A stretch of DNA of 64,000 nt from Chamaea fasciata (GCA_029207755.1 JARCOQ010000004.1:39984305-40048304); one strand, 5' to 3'; counted from the stretch's first letter, positions 1 to 10,375 are shown. The notes: generated by a model from the sequence alone, not told the origin. Numbers and translations are program-made.

Positions 1-365
1 CATTCTTTTAAATCTTCTGCAAGTGTGTATTTGGCAGACAAGGATGAATGATTAAAAAACTTATAGTTATTTTGATAATATTCCTTCTTTTCTGCTCCGA
101 TGTTTTCTCCCAGGAGTTTCATTCTCAAAAGCAGGCAAATACATTTGCTGATGTGTTCCATGAATAATTTGTTAATCTATGGCCCATTCAGAAACAGTTC
201 ACTGCAAATATTAAGAAATTAAGATTTGTCATTTGGTTAGATAAATTACATTATACTGTTTATTTTTGCCTGAACGGGTGATTCAGATAACTAAACTGCA
301 AGAGGAAGATTCTCAAAAGGCAGTCTGAGTGTAAAATCAGACATTTGGAACTACAAATACAATTT
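1..365. other. AT-rich noncoding flank
   Basis: No open reading frame of coding character, RNA gene or repeat unit is visible. The last five bases (AATTT, 361-365) are the left target-site duplication of the solo LTR that follows. Confidence 0.6.
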
Positions 366-905
366 TGTCCTGGGTTGTAGTATAGGATGTGCACAAAGTA
401 TTCTCTCACCATCTTCATGAACTGCTGAATCCAGGTGGGGCAGTGTTTTCCCAGACCCCCTCCCTCTGGGCCATTAGCTTCTGTTAATGGCCCATCAGCT
501 GCCTTGCCCATGACTCATAGATAACTCCTTCCGGGAGTTATCTCTGTTTAATGGGCCATCAAGGACGCCCTGCATGACTCATCATCCCACTGTGAGATGC
601 TCCGCCCAGGGGGAGGAACCAAGCATTCTCACCTGGATATAATCTGGGGTTTGGGACAGTACAGGGGGCCCTTACCCACAGAATTCCCAGAGGACCAGAG
701 CTACCAGACCTTTCTACGGGATCACTGCTTCAGGAAGACCACCTCATCTGGACTGCTTCCATTATCCTGCTCAGGTAGTATTCTGACTCTGTCAGTGGTC
801 TTTTGTATTATTGCATCTGGGTTTTTTTACTTTCTTTCCTTTTTTCCTATTAAATTGTATCTCTGACTTGGAGCCTCTCATTTGTTTTGCTTTCAAACCA
901 CTACA
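366..905 (+). mobile_element. Solo LTR, ERV-L-like family, with perfect 5-bp TSD
   Basis: A 540-bp LTR that begins TGTCCTGGG and ends CCACTACA. It is flanked on both sides by AATTT (361-365 and 906-910), a perfect 5-bp duplication of the size known for ERV-L insertions. A TATA-like GATATAAT lies at 636-643 and an ATTAAA polyadenylation signal at 849-854, so the order U3-R-U5 runs on the plus strand. The middle part (TTAATGGNCCAT motif, GNAAGATGCTCC/GTGAGATGCTCC motif, purine-rich GGAGGAGCC-like stretch, then CTGACTCTGTCAG) matches the solo LTRs at 12998 and 57479. The last ~60 bases do not. No internal retroviral sequence adjoins it, so it is most simply explained by LTR-LTR recombination. 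Confidence 0.8.
519..543. repeat. Perfect 10-bp inverted repeat inside the solo LTR
   Basis: AGATAACTCC (519-528) is followed, after a 5-base loop, by its exact reverse complement GGAGTTATCT (534-543). It sits in the U3 part of the LTR, upstream of the TATA-like box. It could be a palindromic factor-binding site or an RNA hairpin in antisense transcripts; neither can be decided from sequence. Confidence 0.7.
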
Positions 906-3739
906 AATTTAAAACTTGCTGAGAGTTATGTGTGCCATAAGGGGCTCATGTATCCACATTAACATGTCTTTACATTCAGCTCCTTGGCTGTTATAAATCA
1001 GAGACCCTCTGTGAAAGCTGGGATTCTGGTGCATATCTTTAACTTCACTTTTCAGAGCTATGTAAATCGAGTCCGCTTGTATTTGCATCTTCCTCAAAGT
1101 GCTATAAGGAGTGCGGTGCATGTTTTAATGGCTGGTGGACTGCACAGAAAGCAGATCCACACGTATCTCTGTGAAAATCTTCCTACTAAAGTAATAAATT
1201 AATAGTTAAAGCTACTTCCACATATCTTAGTTCTAGCTCTTAGCCCAGTGTGGAGGCCTGAGAACAGCACTGCTTCAGGGTAGACACAATCAATTTAAAA
1301 ATTTTAAGGGCATTTTGTGGGGCATCCACACCAGGATACACCTTACTGCCACTTGTTCAACCTCCTAATTGCCTTAAAGATATCGGTGCAGCTGCACTCT
1401 CCACACCTGATTCTGATTTTGCTTACTCTCAAGCAGGAACTGCTAAGAATACTTCAGGATTTCAGAAGTCTAAAGTGGGTATAAATAAAGATCATAATCT
1501 TCTCTGTGAAAACTTAATAGAGATCCAGATTGGCCCATGCTCTGCCAGGGCATTAGTCACTTTGAGAACTATGATAGTGCAGCTTTAGTGTGCTGTACTT
1601 CTGGGGTCTGTTTTTCTTTCCCTTAATGGAGTCAGCACACTAAGGCAGATTGCACAAGATAGCGTAGACTGAGTCATGGTTCTCTTACCGTATTTGTCCA
1701 TCAACAGGTCTGCTATTTGAGGGATGACTCTTCACCTTTTAGAGCTTACTCACACATTGAGGTTATGTACTAATATTTATCTCCCTTGAGAAGTCCTGCA
1801 TCACTTACAACTTTCTGAGACACATAAGAACCAACAAAGAATCCAGTATCACCACTGTTGCTTCAGCACGTTAGATTATATAGTAAAAAGTTACTAGAGT
1901 GACCTGCTTGCTGACAAACGTTGTGGCTCAGAATGGTTCAATTAGGCTGCTTAAAATGTTGACAAAACTATGCATTCTAATGTTACCTGCAAAACAATCT
2001 GCAGCATAAATTACAGTTCTGTGTTTAGTATCTGGTAATATACATGTCATAGCAGAAGAAATTTTGAAATAATGTGTTGAGGAATACTTCAAAAAAAGCT
2101 CACATGCACTCCATACTTAGATGGCTGCATACACTGTGTGTTTAGCTATATCACTGGTAAATTTACTCAGTGGAAAAAAAAAAAACCACACAAAAAAACC
2201 CCACAACACTTTCTCAACAAAAAAGCAGGCATCACAGCTTGTTAAATGAGTAAAATTTCTGAAGGCAGAAGCTTCTTACTTGTGAGAGTAATACAAGCCT
2301 ATCAAGCAATATGGGCAGATCTAATTTCAGCCACAGATTATTTTCAAAATTCAGCCATGGGAGGAATTTACAACCACAATTAAAATACATGAACAAATCA
2401 GAAAAATTGCTTCTCTGTGTGTGTAATTGAAGGGACAATTCAAATAATTAGAGAAAGAGGTGTACAGAGAGCTGTTCATAACTCAATTTTTCAACCCTCA
2501 AAGCCCTTTGAAAAATGTAGCCCTAGAAGGATTTTCTGAAAATGACGACATATTGTTCCTTAAAATATACTAAACTATACAGCCTAGCATTCTACACATA
2601 AGGTAGAGGCAAGTTTGAGTGTCAATATTCTAAGACAGAAACCTTGTACCTGTGAAATAAGTGTTAATGTGTGTGACATGAGAGCAAGAATCCAAGTGCC
2701 TGGGAGAAGTTCTATCTGTCAAGAATCTTTTAGATGTAACCAGAGAGAGATGAACTCTGCAAGAGGGAGAGGCATAGTTCAGGAATAGTCCAAACTTTGT
2801 TGATGGCAAAATTGTAATGAGCACCTCCAAATCCTGAGCATTTTTTTTCCAGCAGAATTTAATTTTAGAATTCTGAAGTTAGTTACAGGATGGTATATCT
2901 CCTAAAGAAGATACAAAAATTAAGTGTGTAAGCCTTGATGTGGATGCCTCAAGAGATGATAGGTTCCAACAACAGCACAGAGGATTAAGTCCTTTCTGGA
3001 GGTCTCTTGCCAGGCTCATTCTTTCTGTTGGCTTTAGGTTTAAAAAACTATATAAAACTATATATAAACTAGAGCTCTCTCTTGCTCTAGTTTATGCTTC
3101 ACTGAAGTTATTCCAACACAAAACTTGAATAATGTGTGAATCAGCTCTTAAGATTCCACAATGTTTTCAACTCAGTTGTGGCTGCTAAATCTTGCAGTGG
3201 CTGACACACTATTGATTTTGCCCAAACATTTCTTTTTAATTGATTTGAACTATATATATGTTTTACAGCAATTGAAGAAATAAGAATTGAATATCTAGCA
3301 GAACAATACAGACCTCTGGTAATCAGGATGACAGCTTATGTGGTACATTTCTTTCTCTGTTTTTATCAGTGTATGTAAATTAATACCCTCTGCAGATTTG
3401 CTTTTACTGTGATAGATACAAGTTTTAATGATCTAATAATTCTCATGCTGCAAGGCAGTTAGATATAGCTATTGCAAATTTAACTAAAATTCTATGGACA
3501 ATACCTGGAAGTTATTGATGTTCACTTTATTTTTCTTCTCATGACCTTTCTGTCCACTCGGATCCCAGTTCCACAAGTTCACCCATATTAGAAGACCTGT
3601 TTGCCCATTCAGTATCTCAGTTACACCTCAGTGCAGCTACATGCAGACATCATCCGAGGGCCCATGACCTACATGATCTATACCCATGTAGAGATCATAC
3701 ACGCCTCCATTTCCTTTGGATAAGCCACTGGCTTTGGAC
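906..3739. other. AT-rich noncoding DNA
   Basis: Apart from the hairpin at 3065-3094, nothing is supportable here. The short open frames start at non-ATG codons or are under 75 codons without domain character. 3540-3739 adjoins the Ig-like relic and contains AATAAA on the minus strand (3524-3529 region), which could be its decayed 3' end, but this is speculative. Confidence 0.5.
3065..3094. repeat. Perfect 11-bp stem-loop
   Basis: TAAACTAGAGC (3065-3075) and its exact reverse complement GCTCTAGTTTA (3084-3094) are separated by an 8-base CT-rich loop, just after an AT-rich TATATAAA-like tract. No repeat family recognised. Confidence 0.65.
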
Positions 3740-4200
3740 AAGCATGTTTTTGTCACGGTGACTGTGCACTGTCCTCCTTAATACGGTTGACATCCCAGAG
3801 AATAGGTACCTCATGCAGTAAAAGCTTCCATCATCTTCTTCCTTGATGTTGCACAAATTCCTGGGAATCTAGTCCATTAACAATAACCTTGCAGTCTTAT
3901 CAGCCTCTTTGTGATATCATTTTATGGTGTGCTTAGAGTGGCAGGGGATGCATGGGGTTCTTGTTTTTCTTCCTAGATAGAAAACTAAACATTTTTGTCA
4001 CTTTCTTCTATTATAAATGCTTGATTTTTTTTTTTTTTTTTACCTCCCAGTATCTTTTGGAGGTATCCATAGAGATGTAGCATACAGATATAAAGTGAAC
4101 AGTGACTTTTCCTCCTTGTACGGGAGCTGTGGATGTGAGATAGATGTTGATTCTCAGAATTGCCAGAGCAGTGTAGAAGCCTGTGGGCATAGGTTGTCCA
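3740..4200 (-). pseudogene. Decayed immunoglobulin V-set-like domain (CD300/pIgR-like resemblance)
   Basis: Two parts of a V-set fold can be read on the minus strand. At about 4040-4140 a frame reads TAPVQGGKVTVHF followed by SKRYWEV, which has the strand B pattern G-x-V-x-V and the KYWC-K region of CD300/polymeric-Ig-receptor V domains. The expected first cysteine is F and the cysteine after W is E. At about 3805-3860 another frame reads NIKEEDDGSFYCMRY, the D-x-G-x-Y-x-C hallmark of V-set strand F (Cys codon at 3815-3817). At about 3747-3776 a third frame reads GQCTVTVTKT, like the strand G end of a V domain. Three frames, stops, a T18 run at 4026-4041 and both missing key residues mean that it cannot be functional. 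The spacing between the strand B position and the strand F cysteine (about 92 codons) is somewhat long for a V domain. It could be chance; family assignment is inference. Confidence 0.35.
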
Positions 4201-4406
4201 GTTGTAAACATGGATGTTTACATGCTTGCCTAAGGCAGCTGTAGTACTATGGTTGGCACAGCAGCGCTAAATTTTTTCACGAGTAATACAATAGAGTTCA
4301 CTGGTGGTCCTGTAGCTTTTTCCACTAAAGGAAGGATTTTGTCCTACTGTAGACAAATTCCATATTGAGCAAGCTGTGTAAAATTAATGCAATATGTTTT
4401 TCTTCT

Positions 4407-5222
4407 TGTAGGGGGTTAGGTTTGTTCCTTCTTTCTCTAAAGAATTTTTTCCCCATAAGTTACCAAGGAGACCAAGTGTTGGATACTTGAGAGCACTTAA
4501 CCGAAACAAAGAGGTGGACAAAGTTGGAAGGGGGAGATAATGCAGGTAAAAGACAGAGCTTGAGGCAACTTCGGGCTCTTCTTTTTCCGGTGTTCGGGGA
4601 GAGAGAGAACGGCTGTTGCTGGCTGGAAGAGTTTCACTGTGGCCAAAGGGATCCAGTCCTGGGAAATCTACTATCACCGGTTCGACCTGAATCCTGAGTT
4701 TTCTCTGACACCCACGGGAGCTGGGCCAGGCTCTGCCTTGCCTTCGGCTTCTTCGGTGCTGCTCCTCTTGCTACAGTGTGACCCTGCACCCCCTGCACTG
4801 CTGGGACATCCTGCCTCTGCCTTCCGACACACCCTGCCATCCCAGCTACCAGCCCCGGACTTTTCCACTGTTTCAGCTTGGTGCTCTGAGGATCCTGCAG
4901 GGGCACCGAAACCAAACTGCCCTGGGTTTTGAGAAACAAAGCCCTCAAGGTTCTTGGTACTGTTTTCATTAGTTATTAATGCTGTAGTTGTTTGGTGGGG
5001 GGTTTTTTGTGTTTGTTTGCTTTGTAATACATACTAGTAAAGAACTGCGATTCCTATTTCCCAAATCTTTGCATAAGAGCCTCTGATTGTAATTTATAAT
5101 TGAAAAAGAAAAAAAAGGCGGGAGGGGGGTGGGGAGTGGGGTTTACACTCTCCATCCCAAAGGAAACTGCAGTTGGTTTTTTTTAATCACCTGGCAGATA
5201 CCTGTCTTCCCAAACCAAGACA
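4407..5222 (+). repeat. 5' LTR of the ERV-L-like provirus
   Basis: 816 bp, beginning TGTAGGGGGTTAGG and ending AAACCAAGACA, aligned over its length to the 3' LTR at 10495-11280 and in reverse to 27471-28291. An AGTAAA polyadenylation-type signal is at 5036-5041 within CTAGTAAAGAACTGC, a segment also present in the solo LTRs at 12998 and 57479. The U5 part holds a G-rich tract at 5117-5141 that is longer than in the 3' LTR. The short open frames on both strands here (for example 4639-4932 and 4634-4969) are LTR shadows. Confidence 0.92.
5117..5141 (+). other. G-quadruplex-type tract in U5 of the 5' LTR
   Basis: Four G-runs of at least three (GGG, GGGGGG, GGGG, GGGG) are separated by loops of 1-3 bases, meeting the classical G3+N1-7 rule on the plus strand. 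The matching position in the 3' LTR has only a short GGAGGGGGG tract, so the tract changed after insertion or in one LTR only. Confidence 0.7.
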
Positions 5223-5227
5223 TATTT

Positions 5228-5245
5228 TGGCGCCCAACATGCGGC
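5228..5245 (+). promoter_or_regulatory. Primer binding site, lysine-tRNA type
   Basis: TGGCGCCCAACATGCGGC starts 5 bases after the end of the 5' LTR. It closely resembles the 18-nt complement of the 3' end of tRNA-Lys(1,2), with about two differences. This is where a tRNA would prime minus-strand DNA synthesis. ERV-L of mammals is named for a leucine primer, so a lysine-type site next to ERV-L-like Gag/Pol is worth noting. Confidence 0.75.
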
Positions 5246-5427
5246 TTGAGGGCACTGAGAAAAGAAAAGGGAAGAGAAATAGCAGTTCTTAACTAACCTA
5301 GTACTTTCTTTTGTGTGCGTTGGATATAAAAACCTCATTAGGCAGCACCGTGTGGTCTAACTTAGCCTGGTTTGGATGGCATGTGGTTGTGGCTGTATTC
5401 CTTCCATTTGCAGGCCCTTATCTAAAC

Positions 5428-7135
5428 ATGGGCCCTATAACTAAGGCTACTATGACTGTCATCCAGTTTATTTTATGGCTTAATAAGGTGAAGAACTCAT
5501 AGATTTTTAATTTCCTCTGGAAAGCAGGCACATGGATTCAGGGCTATCGTACACTAACTGTGTGTTTTTGGAGTTACTTTAACAATGGTACCTACTGTGA
5601 GGAAATGACACCCGGGGAGTTTTTTTCCCAACCCTTTACCCACCTCTTTGGGTCTGCCCCACCAGTTTTTAAAGGATTTAAATCCTCTCTGAATGCTAAT
5701 GATATCATACAATGGCTGGTGCTGCTAATAGGCGTATTCTATTTAGCATTCAGAGATAAGGGAAGATTGACCTGGATAACCACCCTGATACCTACCCCAC
5801 AGAATAGGGATGATACCCCAGAGCCTGACTCTGCCCCACAGCCTGCCTCAGAAAAGATCCACCCGGATTGGATTGAGGTTCTGGTAAAAGAGATGCATGA
5901 GATGGGCCAGATGCTGAGGGAGTACATTTCCCCAGCTCATGAAAAACCCTCCCCCTGCCCCGAGAAGGCAGAGACTGATGGTGCAGCAGTGGAACCCACA
6001 GACGTTAAAACTGTCCAGGTTCCAGCTGAACCACAAGGGCAGCCACAGCCAGCAGCAGTTGCCCCTGTGGAAACAAGGAAGTGTAAAGTGAATTCGTCAG
6101 ATCCTGGTATTGAGGATAAGAAAGGAGGGTCCTCACAATCCACAGAAGAGCCACAGGTTGAGATCATCACTGAGTCCCTGACGTATGAAAGTCTACGTAA
6201 TCTGCAAAAAGATATTGCACGACGAGGATGTGAGGCTTATACAGCCTGGCTGCTTCGAGTCTGGGACCTTATGGGTACAGGTGTACAACTGGATAGTGCT
6301 GAAGCAAGGAATTTGGGACCCTTGACCCAGGACTCAGGTATAAATCAGGTATTTGTAAGAGAGCAAAGGCTCCTTTCCCTTTAGGAACGACTTCTAATGA
6401 GTGTGAGAGAGATTTGTCCACAGAGACAGAATGCAAGAGCACAACGATAGAATGCGCTGGAAGACCCCTGAGGAAGGAATCCAACAGTTGAGAGAAGTGG
6501 CAGTATTGGAAGTACTTTTTGGAAGGACCGGACAGCATGATAATGACCTCGACAAGGTTAGATGCACAGGGCACATGTTGTGGAATCTGGCAACTCATGG
6601 ACCATCTCAATACGCCACATTCATTGCAACAATTAATGCCGAGGATAACCGAGAGACAGTGGGTTCTGTTGCCAACAAGCTCAGAAATTATGAAAGTATG
6701 ATCAGTGGCCCAATGCAGGCTCATGTCTCTGCGGTGGTGAAGGAATTCAAAGAGGAGATGAGGGAAATGAGAGAGGAGATGAGAAGGAACAGTTCCCATG
6801 TAGCACCGGTGTGAGTCACAGGCCCCAGAATCAGAGCCCAACATCCCCCAGCGAGAGAGAGAGGGTACACCCCTCAAGCTGACCTGTGGTTTTATCTGCG
6901 GGACCATGGGGAGGACATGGGAGTGTGGCATGGGAAACCCACTTCTGTCCTGGCAGCATGGGTACGTGAGCTCAAGGAGAGACACACTAACAGAGGGCGT
7001 TCCACTAGAATGAAGGTAGCCTCAGCCTCCCATGAGCAAGCTGCCAGGTATTACGGAGGTGGGAATGCTGTGTCGGATTCCCTCGAAGGAACCTCTACCA
7101 TGTATTTCCAAGAAGGGAATAATAACCAGTGCTAG
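5428..7135 (+). pseudogene. gag: Decayed gag of the ERV-L-like provirus
   Basis: Gag is the capsid polyprotein that forms the particle. The frame at 5311-6384 is continuous except for TAG at 5500. A plausible ATG is at 5428 (MGPITKA, with glycine at position 2 as needed for myristoylation), but upstream codons are also open, so the start is uncertain. The N-terminal part has a hydrophobic segment near 5707-5755, followed by a proline/glutamate-rich linker to about 6150. The capsid part (from about 6180, containing TAWLLRVWDL) resembles ERV-L Gag and hence the Fv1 lineage. TAG at 6382 and a change of frame between 6385 and 6450 break it. The reading then continues in the next frame (6431-6814) through a charged EEMREMREEMRR helix to TGA at 6812 and on to TAG at 7133-7135. 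No zinc-knuckle motif is visible. At least three stops and one shift make it non-coding. Confidence 0.8.
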
Positions 7136-7136
7136 A

Positions 7137-7460
7137 GGGGCCCTGCTTCTAGCCAGGAAGAGACATGGGAAAATCGGGTTTTTTGGACTGTGTGGATTCG
7201 ATGGCCTGGCACATCAGAGCCACAAAAAATATGAAGCTTTGGTAGATACTGGGTCGCAGTGTACTCTAATGCCATCGGGACATGTAGGGGCAGAACCGAT
7301 TTCCATTGCCGGGGTGACGGGGGGATGACAGGAATTGACTCTGGTTGAAGCCGAGGTGAGCCTGACTGGGAAGGAGTAGCAGAAACTTCCTAATGTGATC
7401 GACCCAGAGGCTCCATGTATTCTGGGCATAGACTTCCTGAGGAATGGCTATTATAAAGAC
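7137..7460 (+). pseudogene. pro: Decayed retroviral protease domain
   Basis: The aspartic protease cuts Gag-Pol. The active-site motif LVDTGSQ is present, with the D-T-G codons at 7245-7253, and about 50 codons later the C-terminal ILGIDFLR-type motif at 7419-7442. The frame differs from that of gag upstream and is shared with the reverse transcriptase downstream, as in viruses that make Pol by frameshift or read-through. TGA at 7326 and TAG at 7377 interrupt it between the active site and the C-terminal motif. The catalytic residues are kept, but the domain cannot be translated whole. Confidence 0.82.
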
Positions 7461-7499
7461 CCTAAAGGACTCAGATGGGCTTTTGGAATAGCTGCCGCG

Positions 7500-8670
7500 G
7501 AGACAGAGAACATTAAGCAGTTGAACACTTTGCCGGGACTATCAGAGAACCCATCTGCAGTGGGACTCCTGAAGGCAGAAGAACCACAAGTACCTGTTGC
7601 CACCTTGACGGTGCACCGTCGGCAGTATCGGACAAATCGAGATGCCGTGATCCCCATCCACAAGATGATCCGTGAGCTGGAGAGCCAAAGGGTGGTCAGC
7701 AAAACTCACTCACCCTTCAACAGCCCCATCTGGCCTGTGCACAAGTCTGATGGAGAATGGAGACTGACTGTGGACTATCGTGGATTGAAAGAAGTGACTC
7801 CACCGCTGAGCGCTGCTGTGCCGGACATGCTGGAACTTCAGTACGAGCTGGAGTCCAAGGCAGCGAGGTGGTATGCCACTATTGACATTGCCAATGCATT
7901 TTTCTCCATTCCTCTGGCTGCAGAATGCAGGCCTCAGTTTGCTTTCACCAGGAGGGGCATGCAGTACACATGGAACCGACTGCCCCAGGGGTAGAAACAC
8001 AGCCCCACCATCTGCCATGGGCTGATCTGCCATCTGCCATCCAGGCTGCACTGGAAAAGGGTGAGGCTCCGCAACATCTACAGTACATCGATGACATCAT
8101 TGTGTGGGGAAAGACTGCAGCTGAAGTGTTCGAGAAAGGAGAGAGGATCATCCAGATTCTGCTGAAAGTCGGGTTTGCCATCAAGAAGAGCAAAGTCAAG
8201 GGACCTGCCAGAGAGATCCAGTTCCTGGGAGTAAAGTGGCAAGATGGACGGCAGCAGATTCCCACTGAGGTCATTTATAAGATCACTGCAATGTCTCCAC
8301 CGACCAGCAAAAAAGAAACACAAGCTTTCCTAGGAGCCATAGGTTTTTGGAGGATGCACATTCCTGAGTACAGTCAGATCGTGAGCCCTCTCTACCTGGT
8401 TATCCGCAAGAAGAACAATTTCCACTGGGGCCCTGAACAGCAATACGCCTTTGCCCAGATCAAGCAGGAGATTGCTCATGCAGTAGCCCTTGGCCCAGTC
8501 AGGATGGGACCAGATGTGAAGAATGTGTTTTACTCCGCAGCCAAGAACAATGGTTTGTCCTGGAGCCTTTGGCAGAAGGTGCCTGGGGAGACCCAAGGCT
8601 AACCACTGGGATTCTGGAGTCGAAGTTACAGAAGATCTGAAGCCAACTACACTCCCACAGAGAAGGAGAT
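7500..8670 (+). pseudogene. pol: Decayed reverse transcriptase and connection domain
   Basis: Reverse transcriptase copies genomic RNA to DNA. Visible motifs in order: NSPIWPV and WRLTVDYRGL in the fingers, motif A IDIANAFFSIPL with its aspartate at 7884-7886, motif B LPQG at 7980-7991, and motif C YIDD at 8084-8095. The frame is open from 7395 to 7991 and then meets TAG at 7992, directly after LPQG. Between 8010 and 8040 the reading moves to another frame, exactly where the 9-mer ATCTGCCAT occurs three times (8010, 8025, 8032), so a small duplication probably caused the shift. The frame then runs to TAA at 8600, through FLGVKWQDGRQQIP and the thumb/connection region. All three catalytic aspartates are present, but the stop and the shift fall between motifs A and C. 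Confidence 0.88.
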
Positions 8671-9340
8671 CTTGACTGCCTCTGAAGGAGTTCAAGCCGC
8701 CTCAGAAGTGATTGGCACAGAAGCACAACTCCTCTTGGCACCCCAACTACCAGTGCTGGGGTGGATGTTTAGAGGAAAGGCTCCCTCCACCCACCATGCC
8801 ACCGACGCCACATGGAGCAAATGGACTGCCCTCATCACACAGCATGCCCGTATTGGAAACCCAAATCGCCCTGGGATTTTGGAGATAATTACAAACTGGC
8901 CAGAAGGAGAAAACTTTGGTCTCACGGATGAAGAGGAGCAGGAACAAGTGACACAGGCTGAAAAAGTTCCTCCGTACAACCAACTGCCAGCAGAAGAAAC
9001 ACACTACGCTCTTTTCACTGACGGTTCCTGTCGCATCGTGGGAATGAACCATAAGTGGAAAGCAGTCGTATGGAGCCCCACACGACAGGTTGCAGAAGCC
9101 ACTGAAGGAGAAGGGGGATCAAGTCAACTTGCTGAACTCAAAGCTGTTCAATTAGCCCTTGACATTGCTGAAAGAGAGAAGTGGCCAAAACTCTACCTCT
9201 ACACTGATTCGTGGATGGTAGCCAATGCTCTGTGGGGCTGGCTGGAAAAGTGGAAAAAAGTCAACTAGCAGTCTTGGAGAAAACCAATCTAGGCTGCTGA
9301 TGAATGGAAGAACATTGCCACTCGTGTAGAGAAGCTGCCT
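8671..9340 (+). pseudogene. pol: Decayed RNase H domain of Pol
   Basis: RNase H degrades the RNA strand of the RNA-DNA hybrid. In one frame from 8603 the sequence runs past NYTPTEKEILT (connection/tether) to ALFTDGSC with the first catalytic aspartate at 9020-9022, then the glutamate in AELKAVQLALD, then the aspartate in YTDSWMVANAL, and after the stops VDAHVPKS with a fourth acidic position. TAG at 9266 and 9290 break the end of the domain. The order and spacing of acidic residues are those of retroviral RNase H. The frame is the same as that of the later reverse transcriptase part and the integrase, so only point stops separate them. Confidence 0.85.
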
Positions 9341-10333
9341 GTGAAAGTCTGCCATGTAGATGCCCATGTTCCCAAGAGTCAGGCTAATGAGGAACACCAA
9401 AACAACAAGCAGGTAGATCAGGCTGCCAAGATAGAAGTGTCAAAAATAGATTTAGATTGGCAACACAAGGGAGAGTTGTTCCTAGCTCGACGGGCCCATG
9501 ATGCCTCAGGTCATCAGGGCAGAGATGCCACCTATAAGTGGGCCCGAGACTGAGGAGTGGATTTAACCATGGACAGTATTTCTCAGGTTATCCATGACTG
9601 TGAGACATGTGCTGTAATCAAGCAAGCCAAGCGGGTGAAGCCCTTATGGTATGGTGGGCGGTGGTCCAAATATAAATATGGAGAAGCCTGGCACATTGAC
9701 TACATCACCCTTCCCCAAACCCGCCAGAGAAAGTGCTATGTGCTAACCATAGTGGAAGCCACCACTGGATGGTTGGAGACCTACCCCGTGCCTCATGCTA
9801 CTGCCCAGAGCACCATCCTGGGCCTGGAAAAACAAGTCCTGTGGAGACACGGCACCCCTGAGAGAATCGAGTCAGACAATGGGACCCATTTCAAGAATAG
9901 TCTTATAAGCACCTGGGCTAGAAAACATGGCATTGAGTACGTGTACCATATTCCTTATCATGCACCAGCGGCCGGGAAAGTTGAACAGTGCAATGGCCTG
10001 CTTAAAACTACCTTGAAGGCACTGGGTGGGGGAGCCTTCAAGAATTGGGATATTAATTTAGCAAAAGCCACCTGGTTGGTGAACACTCGAGGTTCCACCA
10101 ACCAGGCAGGTCCTGCCCAATCTGAGCCCTTGCAAACGACAGAGGGAGATAAGGTTCCAGTGGTACATATGAGAGGTATGCTGGGAAAAACTGTTTGGAT
10201 TAATCCTGCCTCCAGCAAAGACAATCCCATCCGTGGGGTTGTCTTCGCTCAGGGACCAGGTTGCACCTGGTGGGTGATGCAAAAGGATGGAGAGACCCAA
10301 TGCATACCTCAAAGGGACCTTGTTTTGGGGTGA
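9341..10333 (+). pseudogene. pol: Integrase region of Pol, core and C-terminus uninterrupted
   Basis: Integrase joins viral DNA to the chromosome. The N-terminal zinc-binding HHCC module is visible as AHDASGH (His-X4-His, about 9500) and CETC (about 9605); a TGA at 9551 splits it. From 9557 to the TGA at 10331-10333 there are 258 open codons. They hold the catalytic core: aspartate in WHIDYITL, aspartate in ESDNGTHF and glutamate in GKVEQCNG, with 35 residues between the last two (DD35E). A C-terminal SH3-like part follows (GVVFAQGPGCTWWV). This is the best-preserved frame of the provirus. With no upstream start of its own beyond internal ATGs it is not expected to be expressed as an enzyme, but domestication cannot be excluded from one copy. 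No env or accessory gene follows. Confidence 0.88.
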
Positions 10334-10368
10334 ACTACCCATGACAATGTGGCTGTATCCATATTTGC

Positions 10369-10375
<7 letters not shown>

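Noticed and set aside
984..1202. 72-codon plus frame after the first solo LTR
   Set aside because: Begins at TTG, and neither composition nor context suggests coding.
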